From NCBI GenBank assembly GCA_028641055.1, contig CM054062.1:143014682-143078681 (forward strand): DNA of 64,000 nt, given 5' to 3'. The notes under the pieces are model-generated. The model made no database searches and was not told where the DNA came from. It was given only the letters and a program-made list of their open reading frames with translations. The translations under genes were made by a program, and so were the position numbers. Shown here one piece after another: positions 1 through 10,966 of the stretch. Position 1 is the first letter of the stretch. The number at the start of each line of letters is the position of its first letter. The DNA comes from Alopecurus myosuroides. Lineage: Eukaryota; Streptophyta; Magnoliopsida; Poales; Poaceae.

Positions 1-437
1 TTGTTACTGAAGAGAAATAAGAGAGAAAAGAGTCAGAATAGTTTTGGATTCATCCGATGGAGATCGGAGGGGGAGGAAAGGTGTTTCGGTATTGAAATGA
101 GTTAAATAATCCAATGTCGGATAATACCTTAATTCAGCATATCTCCAACAATGACCTATCAAACGACATGGACCCTTCGACAAATATGCCCTCCTCATTG
201 TATCTCTAATTTCCTGGGTAGCTTACTCTTCAATTTGTCTTCGGATACTAGGATCGACAATCACATCAGCTGGAGTAAATGCAATAGCTTCTGAATCCTG
301 TAACATCAATTTGATAATGAAATTCAGTGCTATGTTCTTCTTATTTTTGTCCCCAGCAATAAATCATCTCAAATCTGAAACAAAGTGACAAACAGGGAGA
401 ATTACCATAACCATTTATGCCCTTTTGCGTTTGATTG

Positions 438-827
438 CTACATCAGCGCCATTTGGTGATGACGTCGGTGCTGAAGCGCCGCAGCTGCTGCGGCCTCTTC
501 CTCTTCCTCTAGTTGTAGTGCGATCAAATAGGCCACCTCATCCAAACCATCATCTGAATCAATCACGTGACTAAAGGGGGCTTCCGACGCCGGTGCTGGA
601 GCTGCCGCTGCTGCGGTCTCTTCCTCTAGTTGCAGTGCAATCAAATACGCCTCCTCATCATGTCCATCATTCGAATCCATCACACGGAGGTGGCAGCGGA
701 CAAGCCGGAGATGAACCAGCGGGGCACAAGTGTGGAAGGGGGCGAGGGAGTGTCGGTCTAGCGGATACAAGGGTATCCTGGCTCGTCTGCTGCGGCCCAG
801 TCCAGTGGGCACCCGAGGACTCATCAA
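438..827 (-). CDS. Hypothetical acidic protein fragment with an internal duplication
   Basis: I do not recognise this frame. It is 129 codons on the minus strand, inside the presumed CACTA element. Two copies of a motif of the form DS(N/D)DG-x-DE-x-AYLIALQLEEE are each followed by an alanine-rich stretch; the DNA copies lie at about 620-686 and 509-569. The acidic/alanine character resembles low-complexity leaders of plant transposon proteins, but I cannot name a family. It may be a captured gene fragment or a non-coding relic. A smaller minus-strand frame at 4-198 (64 codons, open to the left edge) is equally unassigned and could belong to the same gene. Confidence 0.25.
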   Translation of the reverse strand: MMSPRVPTGLGRSRRARIPLYPLDRHSLAPFHTCAPLVHLRLVRCHLRVMDSNDGHDEEAYLIALQLEEETAAAAAPAPASEAPFSHVIDSDDGLDEVAYLIALQLEEEEEAAAAAALQHRRHHQMALM

Positions 828-1150
828 GGATGCCTCACGAGGAGGAGCCTCTCCACCAGCCCTTGTCCTCCTCAGAATCTGACCAGCAGGAGGCTGGTCC
901 CTCTAGAGGAGTTCCATCGCCTGCCCTTGGAGAGGATCTCTACCCCGAGCCCTCTGCTCTTCTCCAAAGAACATTCCTTTCAGGAGGAAACATGCCATGT
1001 GCAGCTGACGTTCGCTCCTCTGCACGCTTACGGAGGCGTGACAAAGCCGCACTGCCCCATTGGCGGCAGTTGCCGTTCTCGTGTATAAAGCGTGGGCGAC
1101 AGCTGCCCACCCAAAGCGCCGCCCAAGGAAAATCAGAAAAAAAAAACTGA

Positions 1151-1177
1151 GTCCCGGGTTGTATTACCACCCGGGAC
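1151..1177. repeat. Subterminal hairpin of the CACTA element
   Basis: A perfect 9-bp inverted repeat, GTCCCGGGT (1151-1159) and ACCCGGGAC (1169-1177), separated by 9 bases. Such TCCCGGG-type subterminal repeats are typical of grass CACTA ends, where they are presumed transposase-binding sites. Confidence 0.6.
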
Positions 1178-1327
1178 TAAATGTCGTGCCCCGGGAGCTC
1201 CCCGTGAGCTACCCTCTAGTCGCGGCTTGTGGGCCGGCGGGACAAAAGGGGGGCCTCTAGTCCCGGATTGATATCTAGGACTATAGTCCGTTACGGCCCG
1301 AGACTAGAGACATGTTTTCTACTAGTG

Positions 1328-1486
1328 TATGAAATTATAATTACAATATGTAGAATGTAGAAATTAGTGTAAATTAGTTGATTTTATATCTCCTAGGTAG
1401 CCATGTTGTTGTAGTTGTTGTTGTAATTTCGGTAACGTAGTTATAGATGTTGTAGTACTAGCTCTATCTAGCCGTGGTATGATGTT
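1328..1486. other. Non-coding spacer between the CACTA end and the tandem repeats
   Basis: AT-rich sequence with no open frame or recognised motif. It is probably the upstream or terminal part of the decayed Mutator-like element, but I could not identify a Mutator terminal inverted repeat. Confidence 0.3.
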
Positions 1487-1970
1487 GTTCGCGCTATCAT
1501 TAGATCATAATTAGTACGGTCAGTTATTGTTTACAAAGGTGTATACTCGCATTAGGTAACCGCAAATATTTATGGATATCGTATTTGCCCGGGAACCGTG
1601 ACGAAACTAGAAAATAATCTCAGTGGGGTCAGCTATATTAAAAATGTGATAATGAAATAACTGCATGCAATATAAAACTTAATAAGTACAATTGTACAAA
1701 ATAATTAAGCTGCGATGTTATTAATTTTGTTCGTGCTATCATTGGGTCATAATTAGTACGTTCAGTTATTGTTTATAAATGTGTATACTCGCATTAGCTA
1801 ACGGCAAATATTTATGGATATCGTATTTGCACAGGAGCCGTGACGAAGTTAGTAAATAATCTCAGTGGGGTCAGCTATATTAAAAATATGATAATGAAAT
1901 AATTGTATGCAATATAAAATTTAATAAGTACAATTGTACAAAATAATTAAGTTGCGATGTTATTAATTTT
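1487..1970. repeat. Two tandem copies of a 242-bp unit
   Basis: Copy 1 is 1487-1728 and copy 2 is 1729-1970; both begin GTTCG(C/T)GCTATCATT. They share blocks such as CTCAGTGGGGTCAGCTATA and TACAATTGTACAAAATAATTAAG with scattered substitutions (roughly 90% or more identical by eye). The GTTC that starts the next unit recurs at 1971. The array ends just before the Mutator-like reading frame, so it is probably its 5' non-coding or subterminal repeat region. Confidence 0.85.
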
Positions 1971-2002
1971 GTTCTTGTAAATATGGTTGTTCGGTAGCTA
2001 CG

Positions 2003-2930
2003 ATGGAAATTTTGACAGTGTTCTATGGGGATATCGTACGCGACGATATATCTGGTGTCAACGTGTCAAACTGTGACTCGTCGAAAGTAGTAGTTAAAGA
2101 CATGGTCAATAAAGAATTCGGAGATGTCCAAAAACTCATCCGTAGATACTTTAAGAAGGGGCATGGAAACACGATGAGGGTTGAAGCCTTCATCGTGGAA
2201 GAAGGGAATAATGGAGTTCCCCACTAGGATCTGAATGAGGTGAAATCGGATAAGAACTGGAAGACGTACATGAGATTCGCAACCACAACTGATTTCGCCA
2301 TGTATGGAGAGCCAACAGTGTATGTCTAGTTTTTTTCTCGCAGTGATGGTGTCGGATGTAGTAGCGGCGCTGCTGAGGTCGAGCTGGCCATCACCACAAC
2401 CGCTAGCACCGGCCCATCGCAGGCAACGGGCGGCCATAATGTGTCTGAGGGTGTCCCTAACCCATGATATTGGTCTGCTGTCGTTGACGTCAGCGAACAT
2501 GTGGAGGGACTACCGGAGACGCTGGACCATGATGATGATGGAAATTCTTCGTCGTCATCATCCTTAGATAAAGAAGGGCCTGGTCCTTCTCGGAGGACGG
2601 CTGCAGCACTGCTGGACAATCAGTTCTTAACGACAATGACCATCAAGAATGAATTTCACTCGGTTCCGGGCCTGGCAGAGGCGAGTCTGCAGGAAGGGTA
2701 GACTTTCGCAGACAAGGCCTCTGCTGATACGACAATCAAAAGGTATGCACTGGGCATTTCTCACCAACGTCCAGTGAAGCAGTCTGACCGAACTATGTTG
2801 AAGGTCATATGCATATATTTGGCTAATGGTTTCCAGGGGAGGGTGATCGCTCGCCAGAGCCATGGGGTATGTTACCCCTGGCATATCTCAAAAATAGAAC
2901 CTCATAGTTGCGAGCTAGTAGGGACTCTTG
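2003..2930 (+). pseudogene. Mutator-like (MuDR) transposase, N-terminal half, degenerate
   Basis: The frame starting at 2003 reads MEILTVFYGDIVRDD, like the N-terminal region of MuDR-type transposases. After a stop at 2225-2227 the similarity continues (acidic serine-rich tract at about 2520-2570). It then runs into a block with EFHSVPGLAEA (about 2650) and LKVICIY, GRVIARQSHG and PWHISKIEPHSCEL (about 2800-2920), which match the zinc-ribbon-like DNA-binding region that precedes the catalytic core. Stops at about 2225 and 2699 and frame changes make it non-functional. The DDE catalytic core and SWIM zinc finger expected downstream are absent; a plant-mobile-domain tail follows instead. Family assignment rests on motif recall, not a search. 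Confidence 0.65.
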
Positions 2931-2934
2931 TGAT

Positions 2935-4090
2935 GTTGATCTTCATGCTATATGGGGTGATCAGCCGGTGACACCAGATTTCTTGACAGATAGTCACTTC
3001 TGGATGACACGCTGCAAACTATTATTTATGTGGATGACTGAGCTATATAATCCTGATCGTGTCATGCGGTAGTTTGATCTCTATCAGCTTGTCCCTGCAC
3101 CACCACTGAGACGAGTGGACGACGAAATACATACCTAAGTACAGTGCCTCATGTTATTTTATCAACAATATGCTTAGTCATTTTAATAATAATTGTTCCA
3201 TAAATTTTATTTTAGGCAAGACAATAAAGGCCAAAATTGTTGTGACCGGAGTGCACCTAATATGTCTTGGATACAGATATGCAATAATAAAGCGTCGTCA
3301 AATGTAGTTTCAGAAAATAGGCAATTTATTTTTTCTATTTATTCTTCTGACACACGTGCTAATTAAAATTATATCTTTCAAAATTATGCAGACATTACGA
3401 CCAAGATAAAACCCAATGTACAATCATTAGTACTACAATAGCACGCGTACTATGCTTACGGGTACTCCACCACCGAGGACAGCAGAGCTCACACGAGACG
3501 GCCAGTTGGCTCGCGAGATTTAACGATCATCAGTTTACGATCGTGAAATCATGGTATATGCATTAATATAAATATGTACTACTAATATATACTACTCCCT
3601 CCGATCCATATTAATAGGTACTGAAGTGGATGTATCTAGCAATAAAACATGTCTAAATACATCCACTTCAGCACCTATTAATATGGATCGGAGGGAGTAA
3701 TAAAATTTATTTCGTTCATTGCTCGTACTTCCAATTCTATAATCTTATGTCATAGCAATTTTATTTTATTCAGATTTTTGACTATCACCAAATCGCCCAC
3801 GATTCGCAACGAGTTTTAGGGCTACCTAAAGTGAATTCTACTGCTAGCAAGTCCTTGATCAGGTACATTTTCAATACGGCCATGAACGGTCTTAAAAGAT
3901 TTGGTTGCACGAGAGACGATGACACTATCCCGCAAACTTACGACATACCAGAAGCGCCATCGTCCAGACCTAGTGAGGTGGGCACAAGCCATCGACTTAC
4001 GATCCATCTGTGTCGTACCACCTCGGGTAGGACTACCGTGCCAACATTTTCTCGGCAGGACTCGTCTCTACTTCAAGGCGGTACATAGGT
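2935..4090 (+). pseudogene. Plant mobile domain (PMD) protein, C-terminal part, degenerate
   Basis: From about 2940 a frame shifted relative to the preceding block reads WGDQPVTPDFLTDSHFWMT, then LLFMWMTELYNPDRVMR and LVPAPPLRRVDDEIHT. This fits the C-terminal half of the plant mobile domain found in MAIN-like proteins and in many plant transposons. Intron-like gaps follow (GGTAC-type exon ends, then an acceptor in TTTTAG at about 3214 and one in GCAG at about 3391). Later pieces include TPPPRTAELTRDGQLARE (about 3463-3520) and a tail near 3870-4010 with DDDTIPQTYDIPEAPSSRPS. Stop codons, for example at about 3070 and 3306, show it is a relic. A Stowaway MITE sits in one intron-like gap. Confidence 0.6.
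3595..3697. mobile_element. Stowaway-type MITE (Tc1/Mariner), 103 bp, complete
   Basis: It starts CTCCCTCCGATCC and ends with the exact complement GGATCGGAGGGAG. The two arms pair over about 45 bp with two mismatches, so nearly the whole element is one hairpin. A TA dinucleotide flanks it on both sides (3593-3594 and 3698-3699), the target duplication expected for Stowaway. It is non-coding and lies in the PMD pseudogene. Confidence 0.95.
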
Positions 4091-4218
4091 CTTATCTTAC
4101 AGTAAAAAAAATTTAATTCTTCCATGTATCTAGTTTTTCTACATGTACATATATAAAATATTTTGTTCACGTATGATGATGCTTATAATAGGAGGATAAT
4201 CCTTTACCATGGGCTAGC

Positions 4219-5531
4219 TGAACGGATAATAAGGCCACCTAGAGGGGGCGGTGAATAGGTGTTACGACCAATTTTAATTTTTCTTCAAGATTAGGGTTGA
4301 AACAAAGGTAAATTCTATAGATAATGCAACTAAGGTGAATTTACCTATATGACAAGAACAAAGATAAACACAATACAAGCACAAGTAAAGTATAAGGGAA
4401 CGAGATAACCGATCGGAAGCACGCGGAGACACGATGTATTCCCGAGTTCCTCCTTGTTAAGGGAGTACGTCTCGTTGGAGGGGTGTGAGCTTCGCCATAA
4501 AGGTCTACTGCCACAAAGGCCTCGCCCTATTATCCGATGAACCCCGCCACAAAGGCCTAGTTCACCTTCTACTATTGATCCCCTTTGAGGCGGGAATCGA
4601 TTCCTTTACAAACAAGCTTGGGAAACAGACCCACAACCGAATTGGGGCTCTCAACAATCACCAATCACCAACAAGTGTAGCAATGGAGTCTACGTTCTCC
4701 ACAAGGAAACCCTAGACTAGATCCCTCAAGTGAATGAGGGGGAAATGAGAACGGCTTGGTGGAGATGTAGATTGGGGCCTTCTCCTTCAATCCTCCAAGA
4801 ATCAACGAGTTTGGGTGGAGGGATTGAGAGGAATTGAAGATTTGGTGAGCTCTAATAAATGCACTTTAATGTTTGGACGAACTAGATCTTGGGGAAGAAG
4901 GGGATGGGCTATTTATACCCATCCCACGAATCTGACCGTTTGGGGCATTTATTGCTTACCGCCCGTGCATTTCTCCATCTTGGTCAACACAGCATCGCAG
5001 ACAGTAACCATAGTCGGTACTACCGGGCAGATCCGGTAGTACCGCGATGAACTACCGGACGCCCCCGGTAGTTCCGAATTAACCAGAAGGTTGAAGTTTG
5101 AGTCCAGTACGCATTCTTGCTTCTTCCGTGAAAACCCGGTACTACCGAGCGGGTTAGGTAGTACCGCGATGAACTACCGGACGCCCCCGGTAGTTCCAAA
5201 TTTACCAGAAGGTTGACGTTCGAGTCCAGTACGCATTCTTGCTTCACCAGTGAGAACCCGGTACTACCGAGCGGGTTCGGTAGTACCGCGACCCTGGAAG
5301 CACCGATCTGATCCGGTAGTGCCGCCCCTCAGTAAACAATCAGCTCCACCTGCGCACACAAGCACATCATGGAGACTGATTTCTTCAAGGAGAACAAAGG
5401 GGATTTGCACACTTATCAAAAATACCATGATATGTAATATAAGCTCATTAACCTGAAAATACTTAGCATATATTAGTGCTCTAATTGTGTTGTCAACAAA
5501 CATCAAAACAATGCGGGGAAATGCTCTTTCA
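4219..5531 (-). repeat. 3' LTR of copia element D
   Basis: On the minus strand the LTR opens TGAAAGAGCATTTCCCC directly after a polypurine tract. Its far end, at plus position about 4219, reads TGAACGGATAATAAGG followed by CTAGAGGGGG-CGGTGAATAGG, a sequence common at the ends of Triticeae copia LTRs. The inner boundary (5531) is firm because it abuts the polypurine tract. The outer boundary (4219) is chosen from the TG dinucleotide and could be a few bases off, since the other LTR is not available for comparison. Confidence 0.65.
5018..5292. repeat. 122-bp tandem repeat rich in GGTAGTACCG, in the D LTR
   Basis: The segment ACCGCGATGAACTACCGGAC recurs at 5041 and 5163, and its start again at 5285, giving a period of 122 bp and about 2.3 copies. 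Each unit carries opposed CGGTACTACCG and CGGTAGTACCG motifs that can pair as hairpins. Confidence 0.85.
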
Positions 5532-5547
5532 ATCTCCCCCTTTTTGG
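5532..5547 (-). promoter_or_regulatory. Polypurine tract of copia element D
   Basis: On the minus strand this is CCAAAAAGGGGGAGAT, directly followed by the TG of the 3' LTR. A purine run in this place is the standard plus-strand primer of LTR retrotransposons. Confidence 0.85.
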
Positions 5548-6002
5548 TGTTTGATGACAACACAATTGTTGAGAAAGGATTTGATAGCATTGAGCACAAG
5601 TGAAGTAAAGCAATTTACAATGAGAAGAAATAGCTAGACACAAGACTTGCAATAGATAGAAAGTACTTAATGAGATAACAAGTCTTTCACCACACTCCAA
5701 CTTAAAAGTTCAACAACAAGTAAAAAAGGTTTAACTAAAACAGAGACACAAGCAAGAGAAATAACGAAGATAGAAAGCCTGTGAATCCACCCATGCAAAT
5801 CCTGGCTCAACCTAATATACTCACCGGCCACACAAGTTTTAGGTTCCATACTCCAGATCTGAGCACGAAATCAAGGAGAAATCAACTAGATGAAACTAGG
5901 AGCAACTAGGTTGTGCAATTTCCAGCCTAAAGTGAATCATCCATCCAATTTAACCGAAGAAATCGGAGCTACAAGCATCTACCCTCAAGATCTCATCTAG
6001 GG
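5548..6002 (-). other. 3' non-coding region of D, left part
   Basis: No coding similarity. It continues across element A at 48137; the TAGGG at 5998-6002 is repeated at 48137-48141. Confidence 0.6.
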
Positions 6003-7648
6003 TGAAGGGAATATGCCCGAGAGGCAATAATAAAGTGTTTATTATGCTATTCCTTGTTTATGATAGATGTTTATTTCTCATGCTAGAATTGTATTAACCG
6101 GAAACTGTTGATACATGTGTGATTAATAAACAAACCAATGTTCCTAGTGAAGCCTCTCTTTTAACTAGCTCGTTGGTTAACAGATGATCAAGGTTTCCTG
6201 ATCATAGACATTGGATGTTGTTAATAACGGGGTCATGTCATTAGGATAATGACATGATGAACTTAGACCCTAACTAAGTATAACAATATGATCAAGTCAT
6301 TTAGTTTTGTTGTTATGTCTTACATACGGAGTAACATTATTCCTTCGACCATGAGATCATGTACCGATACCGGAAGGATGCTTTGATGCCATCAAACATC
6401 ACACCATAACAGGGTGACTATAAAGGTGCCGTTGGGTATTCGTAAAGTATTAGTTGAGGCTCATGGATCAAGAGCGGGATTTGTCCATCCAATATGACGG
6501 AGAGATATACTCAGGGCCCTCTCGGTGATATCACATCGACACCGCTTGCAAGCACGTGATATGATCACAAGGATGTTATATCACCTGAACGAGAAAAGAG
6601 TACTTGTCGGGTAACGAGATCAAATAAGGTATGGTGGATACCGATGATCGGATCTCGGGCAAGTAAAATATCGCGAGACAAAGGGAAATCGTTACGACGT
6701 TGAAAGGTTCACACGATCACGAGAGTCATCGTTGAATATATAGGAGTCATCACGGATCTCCAGATCCCGCTGTTGATTATTGATCGGAGAGGAGTCTCGA
6801 TCATGTCTATATTATTCACGAACCGTAGGGTGACACACTTAAGGTTCGATGAAGCGTTAGAGAGGATATGGAATACCGAAGAATATTTTGGGCAGCTCCG
6901 AAAAATTGTTTCGGAGAAAATTGAAATAGTTCAAGGGGTTTTTCATCGAATGGTTGTTAATAGAATTAACAAATGATTCGAGGTGCTGCATGCAAATGTT
7001 TGTTAATGGAATTAACAAATATAAATAAAGAAATAAAAATGTTTTATTTATTTATTAAAGAAAAACCTTTGGATTTTCTAAGTGGAAAATTAAGGGAGTA
7101 TGAGTGGGTGTGAGTGGGGCTTCCACTCACATGAAGAGAGGAAGGGGTGGGGGCACCCATGGCTGGCCGCACCCCCATGGGCTGCCTCCCCCTCCCCTAT
7201 AAAAGGAGGGTGAGAGCTCTCTCTTCTACACACACTTGCCCACTCCCTTTTCCCTCCACCCGCTGCTCCATTCCATGGTCTCCGGATTGGCGAAGCCCTG
7301 ACCGTGGGATTCTTCACCACCACCACGCCGTCGTGCCGTTGGAGTTCCGCGGGGATCCTCTACTTCCACTACCCGCTGGATCGAGGGAACGGAAGTCTTC
7401 ATCGAGATGAACATGCGACCGATTACGGAGGCACCGCCGGATTGCGGTGCACTTCTTCTCGCTCGGGATCGGCGTGAGTACGACTACGCCAACAACGATA
7501 TTTTATCTCGTACCACTTTGAGTCTTCGAGGGTATGTTATCTCAAGACTCTCTTTCTTCTCGTTGCCTTTCATCTCCTAGATTAGATCTTGGCCATTGGG
7601 TTTATCGCGCGTAGGAATTTTTTTGTTTTCTATGCAACGTACCCTTCA
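6003..7648 (+). repeat. 5' LTR of element A (1646 bp)
   Basis: It begins TGAAGGGAATATG and ends ACCCTTCA, right before the primer binding site. It contains the element's promoter, with a TATA box at 7198. Minus- and plus-strand small frames inside it are not genes. Confidence 0.95.
7198..7204 (+). promoter_or_regulatory. TATA box of the element A 5' LTR
   Basis: CTATAAAAGG lies in the last third of the LTR, after a C-rich tract. In the 3' LTR the same place reads CTATGAAAGG, so only the 5' copy keeps the box. The transcription start is presumably about 30 bases downstream. Confidence 0.6.
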
Positions 7649-7649
7649 G

Positions 7650-7662
7650 TGGTATCAGAGCC
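7650..7662 (+). promoter_or_regulatory. Primer binding site of element A (initiator tRNA-Met type)
   Basis: TGGTATCAGAGCC, one base after the LTR end, is complementary to the 3' end of plant initiator methionine tRNA, the usual primer of plant copia and gypsy elements. Confidence 0.95.
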
Positions 7663-8836
7663 GGATCTATGCGTAGATGAATTGTACGGGTAGAATGCAT
7701 AGGAGTATGTGGGCGTTGATGATCATGTTTTTGCCTCTTTGAGTATTTTATGATCTTAGTGGCATAGTAAGATGAAGCGGCCCGAACTAACTTTACATGT
7801 CCACGTACATGAGACTTGTTCCACAACTGACATGCAACTTGTATTGCATAAGTGACTTGCGGGTGTCTGTTTCTCCTACTATAGTTAAGATCTAATCTAC
7901 AAAGAGTTGTTAAAAATATATTTTATCAACGTTGTGGTTCTTGTACGTAGGTATGAACGATTCTATCCTCGTAAGCCCAAAGCCACATAAAATATTGAAA
8001 AATAAATTAAAGGCGTCTAAATTGTTTTTGCAGGGCATGTGATGTGATATGGTGAATATTACAAACGTTATGTATGAGATGATATCTTTTGTAAATTATT
8101 GACATACCGGCTGGAGCCATATGGTTGTCTTATTTTATGGAATGCGTGTTGTATATCATATCCATGTGATATGTTGTAATGGACAATCGAGATGGAGGTG
8201 CCACGGACCTTGGTGCCACGCTGATGGAATGATGGAGATCATACCATGATGCACAAGATGGAGATCAAGTGAAAGAAGGACCATATCATATCACATTATC
8301 CATGCATGTGATGTTTACCCTTTTATGCATCTTATTTTACTTAGATCGCGACGGTAGCATTATAAGATGATCCCTCTCACTTAATATCAAGATAATAATG
8401 TGTTCTTCCTTAAGTATGCACCGTTAAGAAAGTTCGTCGTTTCGAGACACCACGTGATGATCGGGTGTGATAGACTCAACGTTCGCATACAACGGGTATT
8501 TTCAAGCCTAGCATGTACAGACATGGCCTTGAAACACACGCAATACTACGGTTCTACTTGGCGAGCCTAGCATGTATAGACATGGCCTCAGAACACGTAA
8601 CCGAAAGGTAAACCATGAGTAATATGGATGATATGATGAACATATTGATGTTCGCCTTTGCAACTACACCATCTCACGTGATGATCAGTTTTGGTGTAGT
8701 GAATTTGGTTCGTGTAATCACTAAGACTAAGAGGGATGTTGTTTTTGAGTGGGAGTTCATGATAATTTTAGAATTAATTTGAACTTAATTTATCATAAAC
8801 ATAGTCTAAATAGTCTTTGCAAATATGTTGTAGATC
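7663..8836 (+). other. Untranslated leader of element A
   Basis: About 1.17 kb between primer site and gag with no long frame. It contains a direct repeat of GCCTAGCATGTA(C/T)AGACATGGCCT at 8506-8529 and 8575-8598 (69 bp apart). Packaging or dimerisation signals would be expected in this region, but I cannot point to one. Confidence 0.6.
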
Positions 8837-10210
8837 ATGGCACCACCTACCTTCAATTTCAATATGTTCATGGAGAGAGAGAAATTAGCGAACAATGGGA
8901 GCAACTTTACCAACTGGGCACTTAACCTGAGGATTCTCCTCACCGCTTGCAAGAAGCTCTATGTGCTTGATGCACCGCTAGGTGACCAGCCCGCTGATGA
9001 TGCTTCTGATGAAGATAAAAATGTTTATCTGACTCAACAAGAAGACCACGGTATAGTTCATTGCGACATCCTCTATGGATTAGAGCCAGAGCTGCGAAAA
9101 CGTTTCGAGAACAACATTGCTTTTGCTACAATGGGAGAATTGAAAATGATTTTCGATTCCCATGCCGCAGTTGAGAGTTATGACGCTCCAGAAAAGTTCT
9201 TTAGCTGCATGATGGAAGAGAACAGCTCCGTTAGTAAGCACGTACTCAAGATGTCTACGTACGATGATAAGCTCATAGCCTTCGGAATAACGATTCCCAA
9301 TGAGCTAGGGATACATCGTGTTCTCCAATCTCTGCCACCTAGTTACAAGAACTTCGTGATGAACTATAATATGCAAGGCTTGAAGAAGTCTCTTCCTGAG
9401 CTTCTCTCAATGCTTAAAACTGCTGAAGTGGAGATCAAGAAAGAACATCAAGTGTTGATGATCAATAAGACCACTAGTTTCAAGAAAGGCAAGCCAAGGG
9501 TTAACTTCAAGAGGGGTGTAAAATCTGTTGCTGCTCCTAAGAAGAAAACAAAGTATGGCCCTAAGCCTGAGACTGACTGCTATTATTGCAAGGGTACTAG
9601 CCACTGGAAGCGCAATTGCCCCAAATATCTGGCAGATAAGAAGGCCGGCAAAGTGAACAAAGGTATATATGATATACTTGTTATTGATGTGTACCTTACT
9701 AGTACTTGCAGTAGCACCTGGGTATTTGATACTGGTTCGGTTGCTCACATATGTAACTCGAAACAGGAGCTGCAGAATAAGCGACCACTAGCAAAGGATG
9801 AGGTGATGATGCGCATCGGCAATGGATCAAGAGTTTATGTGATCACCGTCGGGACGCTGCCTCTACGTCTACCATCGGGATTAGTTATAAACCTCAATAA
9901 TTGTTATTTGGTACCTGCATTAAGCATGAATATCGTTTCTGGATCTTGCTTAATGCAGAATGGTTATTCCTTTAAGTCTGAGAACAATGGTTGTTCGATT
10001 TATATGAATAATATCTTTTATGGTCATGCACCTGAAAAGAATGGTTTATTTCTTTTGAATCTTGATAGTATTGATACACATATTCATAATGTGAATGCCA
10101 AAAGAATTAAATTAAATGATGATATTGCTACTTACATGTGGCATTGCCGCTTAGGTCATATTGGTGTTAAACGCATGAAGAAGCTCCATTCTGATGGACT
10201 CTTAGAATAA
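8837..10210 (+). pseudogene. Element A gag plus protease, 457 codons, stops in the pre-integrase domain
   Basis: This is the Gag capsid protein fused to the start of Pol, which forms the virus-like particle and processes the polyprotein. The first about 200 residues are a copia Gag of the UBN2 type (FTNWALNLRILL near residue 25, LQSLPPSYKNF near residue 165). A zinc knuckle CYYCKGTSHWKRNC lies at residues about 248-261. The aspartic protease active site is VFDTGSVAHIC at residues about 296-306. The GAG-pre-integrase segment (MWHCRLGHIGVKRM) follows near residue 435. A TAA at 10208 ends the frame early; in-frame similarity to integrase (CEPCLMGK) continues just after it. The ATG at 8837 fits the usual gag start of the family. 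As gag alone it may still be translatable. Confidence 0.9.
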
Positions 10211-10790
10211 CTTGATTACGAATCATTTGAAACATGTGAACCATGCCTTATGGGCAAGATGACTAGAACCCCATTTTTTGGAACCATGGAACGGGCAACA
10301 GACTTACTGGAAATCATACATACTGATGTGTGTGGACCAATGAGTGTATCAGCGTGCGGTGGATATCGTTATTTTGCCACTTTCACAGATGATTTGAGTA
10401 GATATGGGTATATTTACTTAATGAAACACAAATCTGAGACATTTGAAAAGTTCAAAGAATTTCAGAGTGAAGTTGAAAATCATCGTAACAGAAAGATTAA
10501 ATTTCTACGATCTGATCGTGGAGGTGAATATCAGTTACGAGTTTGGCATGCATATGAAATAATGTGGAATAGTTTCACAACTCACACCTGCCGGAACACC
10601 ACAGCGAAATGGTGTTTCCGAACGTCGTAATCGTACTTTATTGGATATGGTTCGATCTATGATGTCTCTTACAGATTTGCCACTATCGTTTTGGGGTTAT
10701 GCACTAGAGACCGCTACATTTACTTTAAATAGGGCACCATCTAAATCCGTTGAAACGACACCGTTTGAATTATGGTTTGGAACAAAGCTA
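10211..10790 (+). pseudogene. Element A integrase, frameshifted
   Basis: This is the integrase, which would insert the cDNA. After the stop at 10208 the same frame gives CEPCLMGKMTRTPF (the CC half of the HHCC zinc site), then HTDVCGPM with the first catalytic Asp and FLRSDRGGEY with the second. One base is out of frame just after GGEY. The shifted frame continues with the region around NGVSERRNRTLLDM (catalytic Glu) and FWGYALETATFTLNRAPS up to about 10790. A further TAA follows at about 10558 in that frame. The segment from 10378 on is present again at 33632. Not functional as written. Confidence 0.88.
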
Positions 10791-10966
10791 AGCTGTCATT
10801 TCTAAAAGTTTGGGGATGCGATGTTTATGTGAAGAAGCTTCAACCTGATAAACTCGAACCCAAAGCGTAAAAATGCGTCTTCATAGGATACCCTAAAGAA
10901 ACAATAGGGTACACCTTCTATCACAGATCCGAAGGCAAGATTTTCGTTTCCAAGAATGGATCCTTT
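10791..10966 (+). pseudogene. Element A integrase/RT linker, with stops
   Basis: Pieces of the linker between integrase and reverse transcriptase are visible in changing frames (KFGDAMF; CVFIGYPKETIGYTFYHRSEG at about 10875-10935). Stops occur in TTCTAAAAG (about 10802) and in AAAGCGTAAAAA (about 10868). Both stops are also in the duplicated copy at 34056 and 34122. Confidence 0.8.

Larger units (their letters stand above)
1..1327. mobile_element. CACTA (En/Spm-type) DNA transposon, right end, 5' part outside the window
   Basis: Read on the minus strand, the sequence ending at 1327 begins CACTAGTAGAAAAC, a typical grass CACTA terminal inverted repeat. Behind it are repeated CCCGGGACTA / TAGTCCCGG subterminal motifs between about 1150 and 1300. 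A likely 3-bp target duplication would be TAT at 1328-1330, but the other end is not in the window, so this cannot be tested. The interior (1-1140) holds no recognisable transposase domain, only two minus-strand frames of unknown role. The terminus is well supported; the extent of the element to the left is inferred. Confidence 0.7.

Noticed and set aside
4..198. Minus-strand frame at the left edge as part of a host gene
   Set aside because: It is only 64 codons, unrecognised, and lies within the presumed CACTA interior; not enough to call a gene.
8837..10210. Element A as an active, autonomous retrotransposon
   Set aside because: Gag-protease is open, but pol has several stops and a frameshift and is split by element B.
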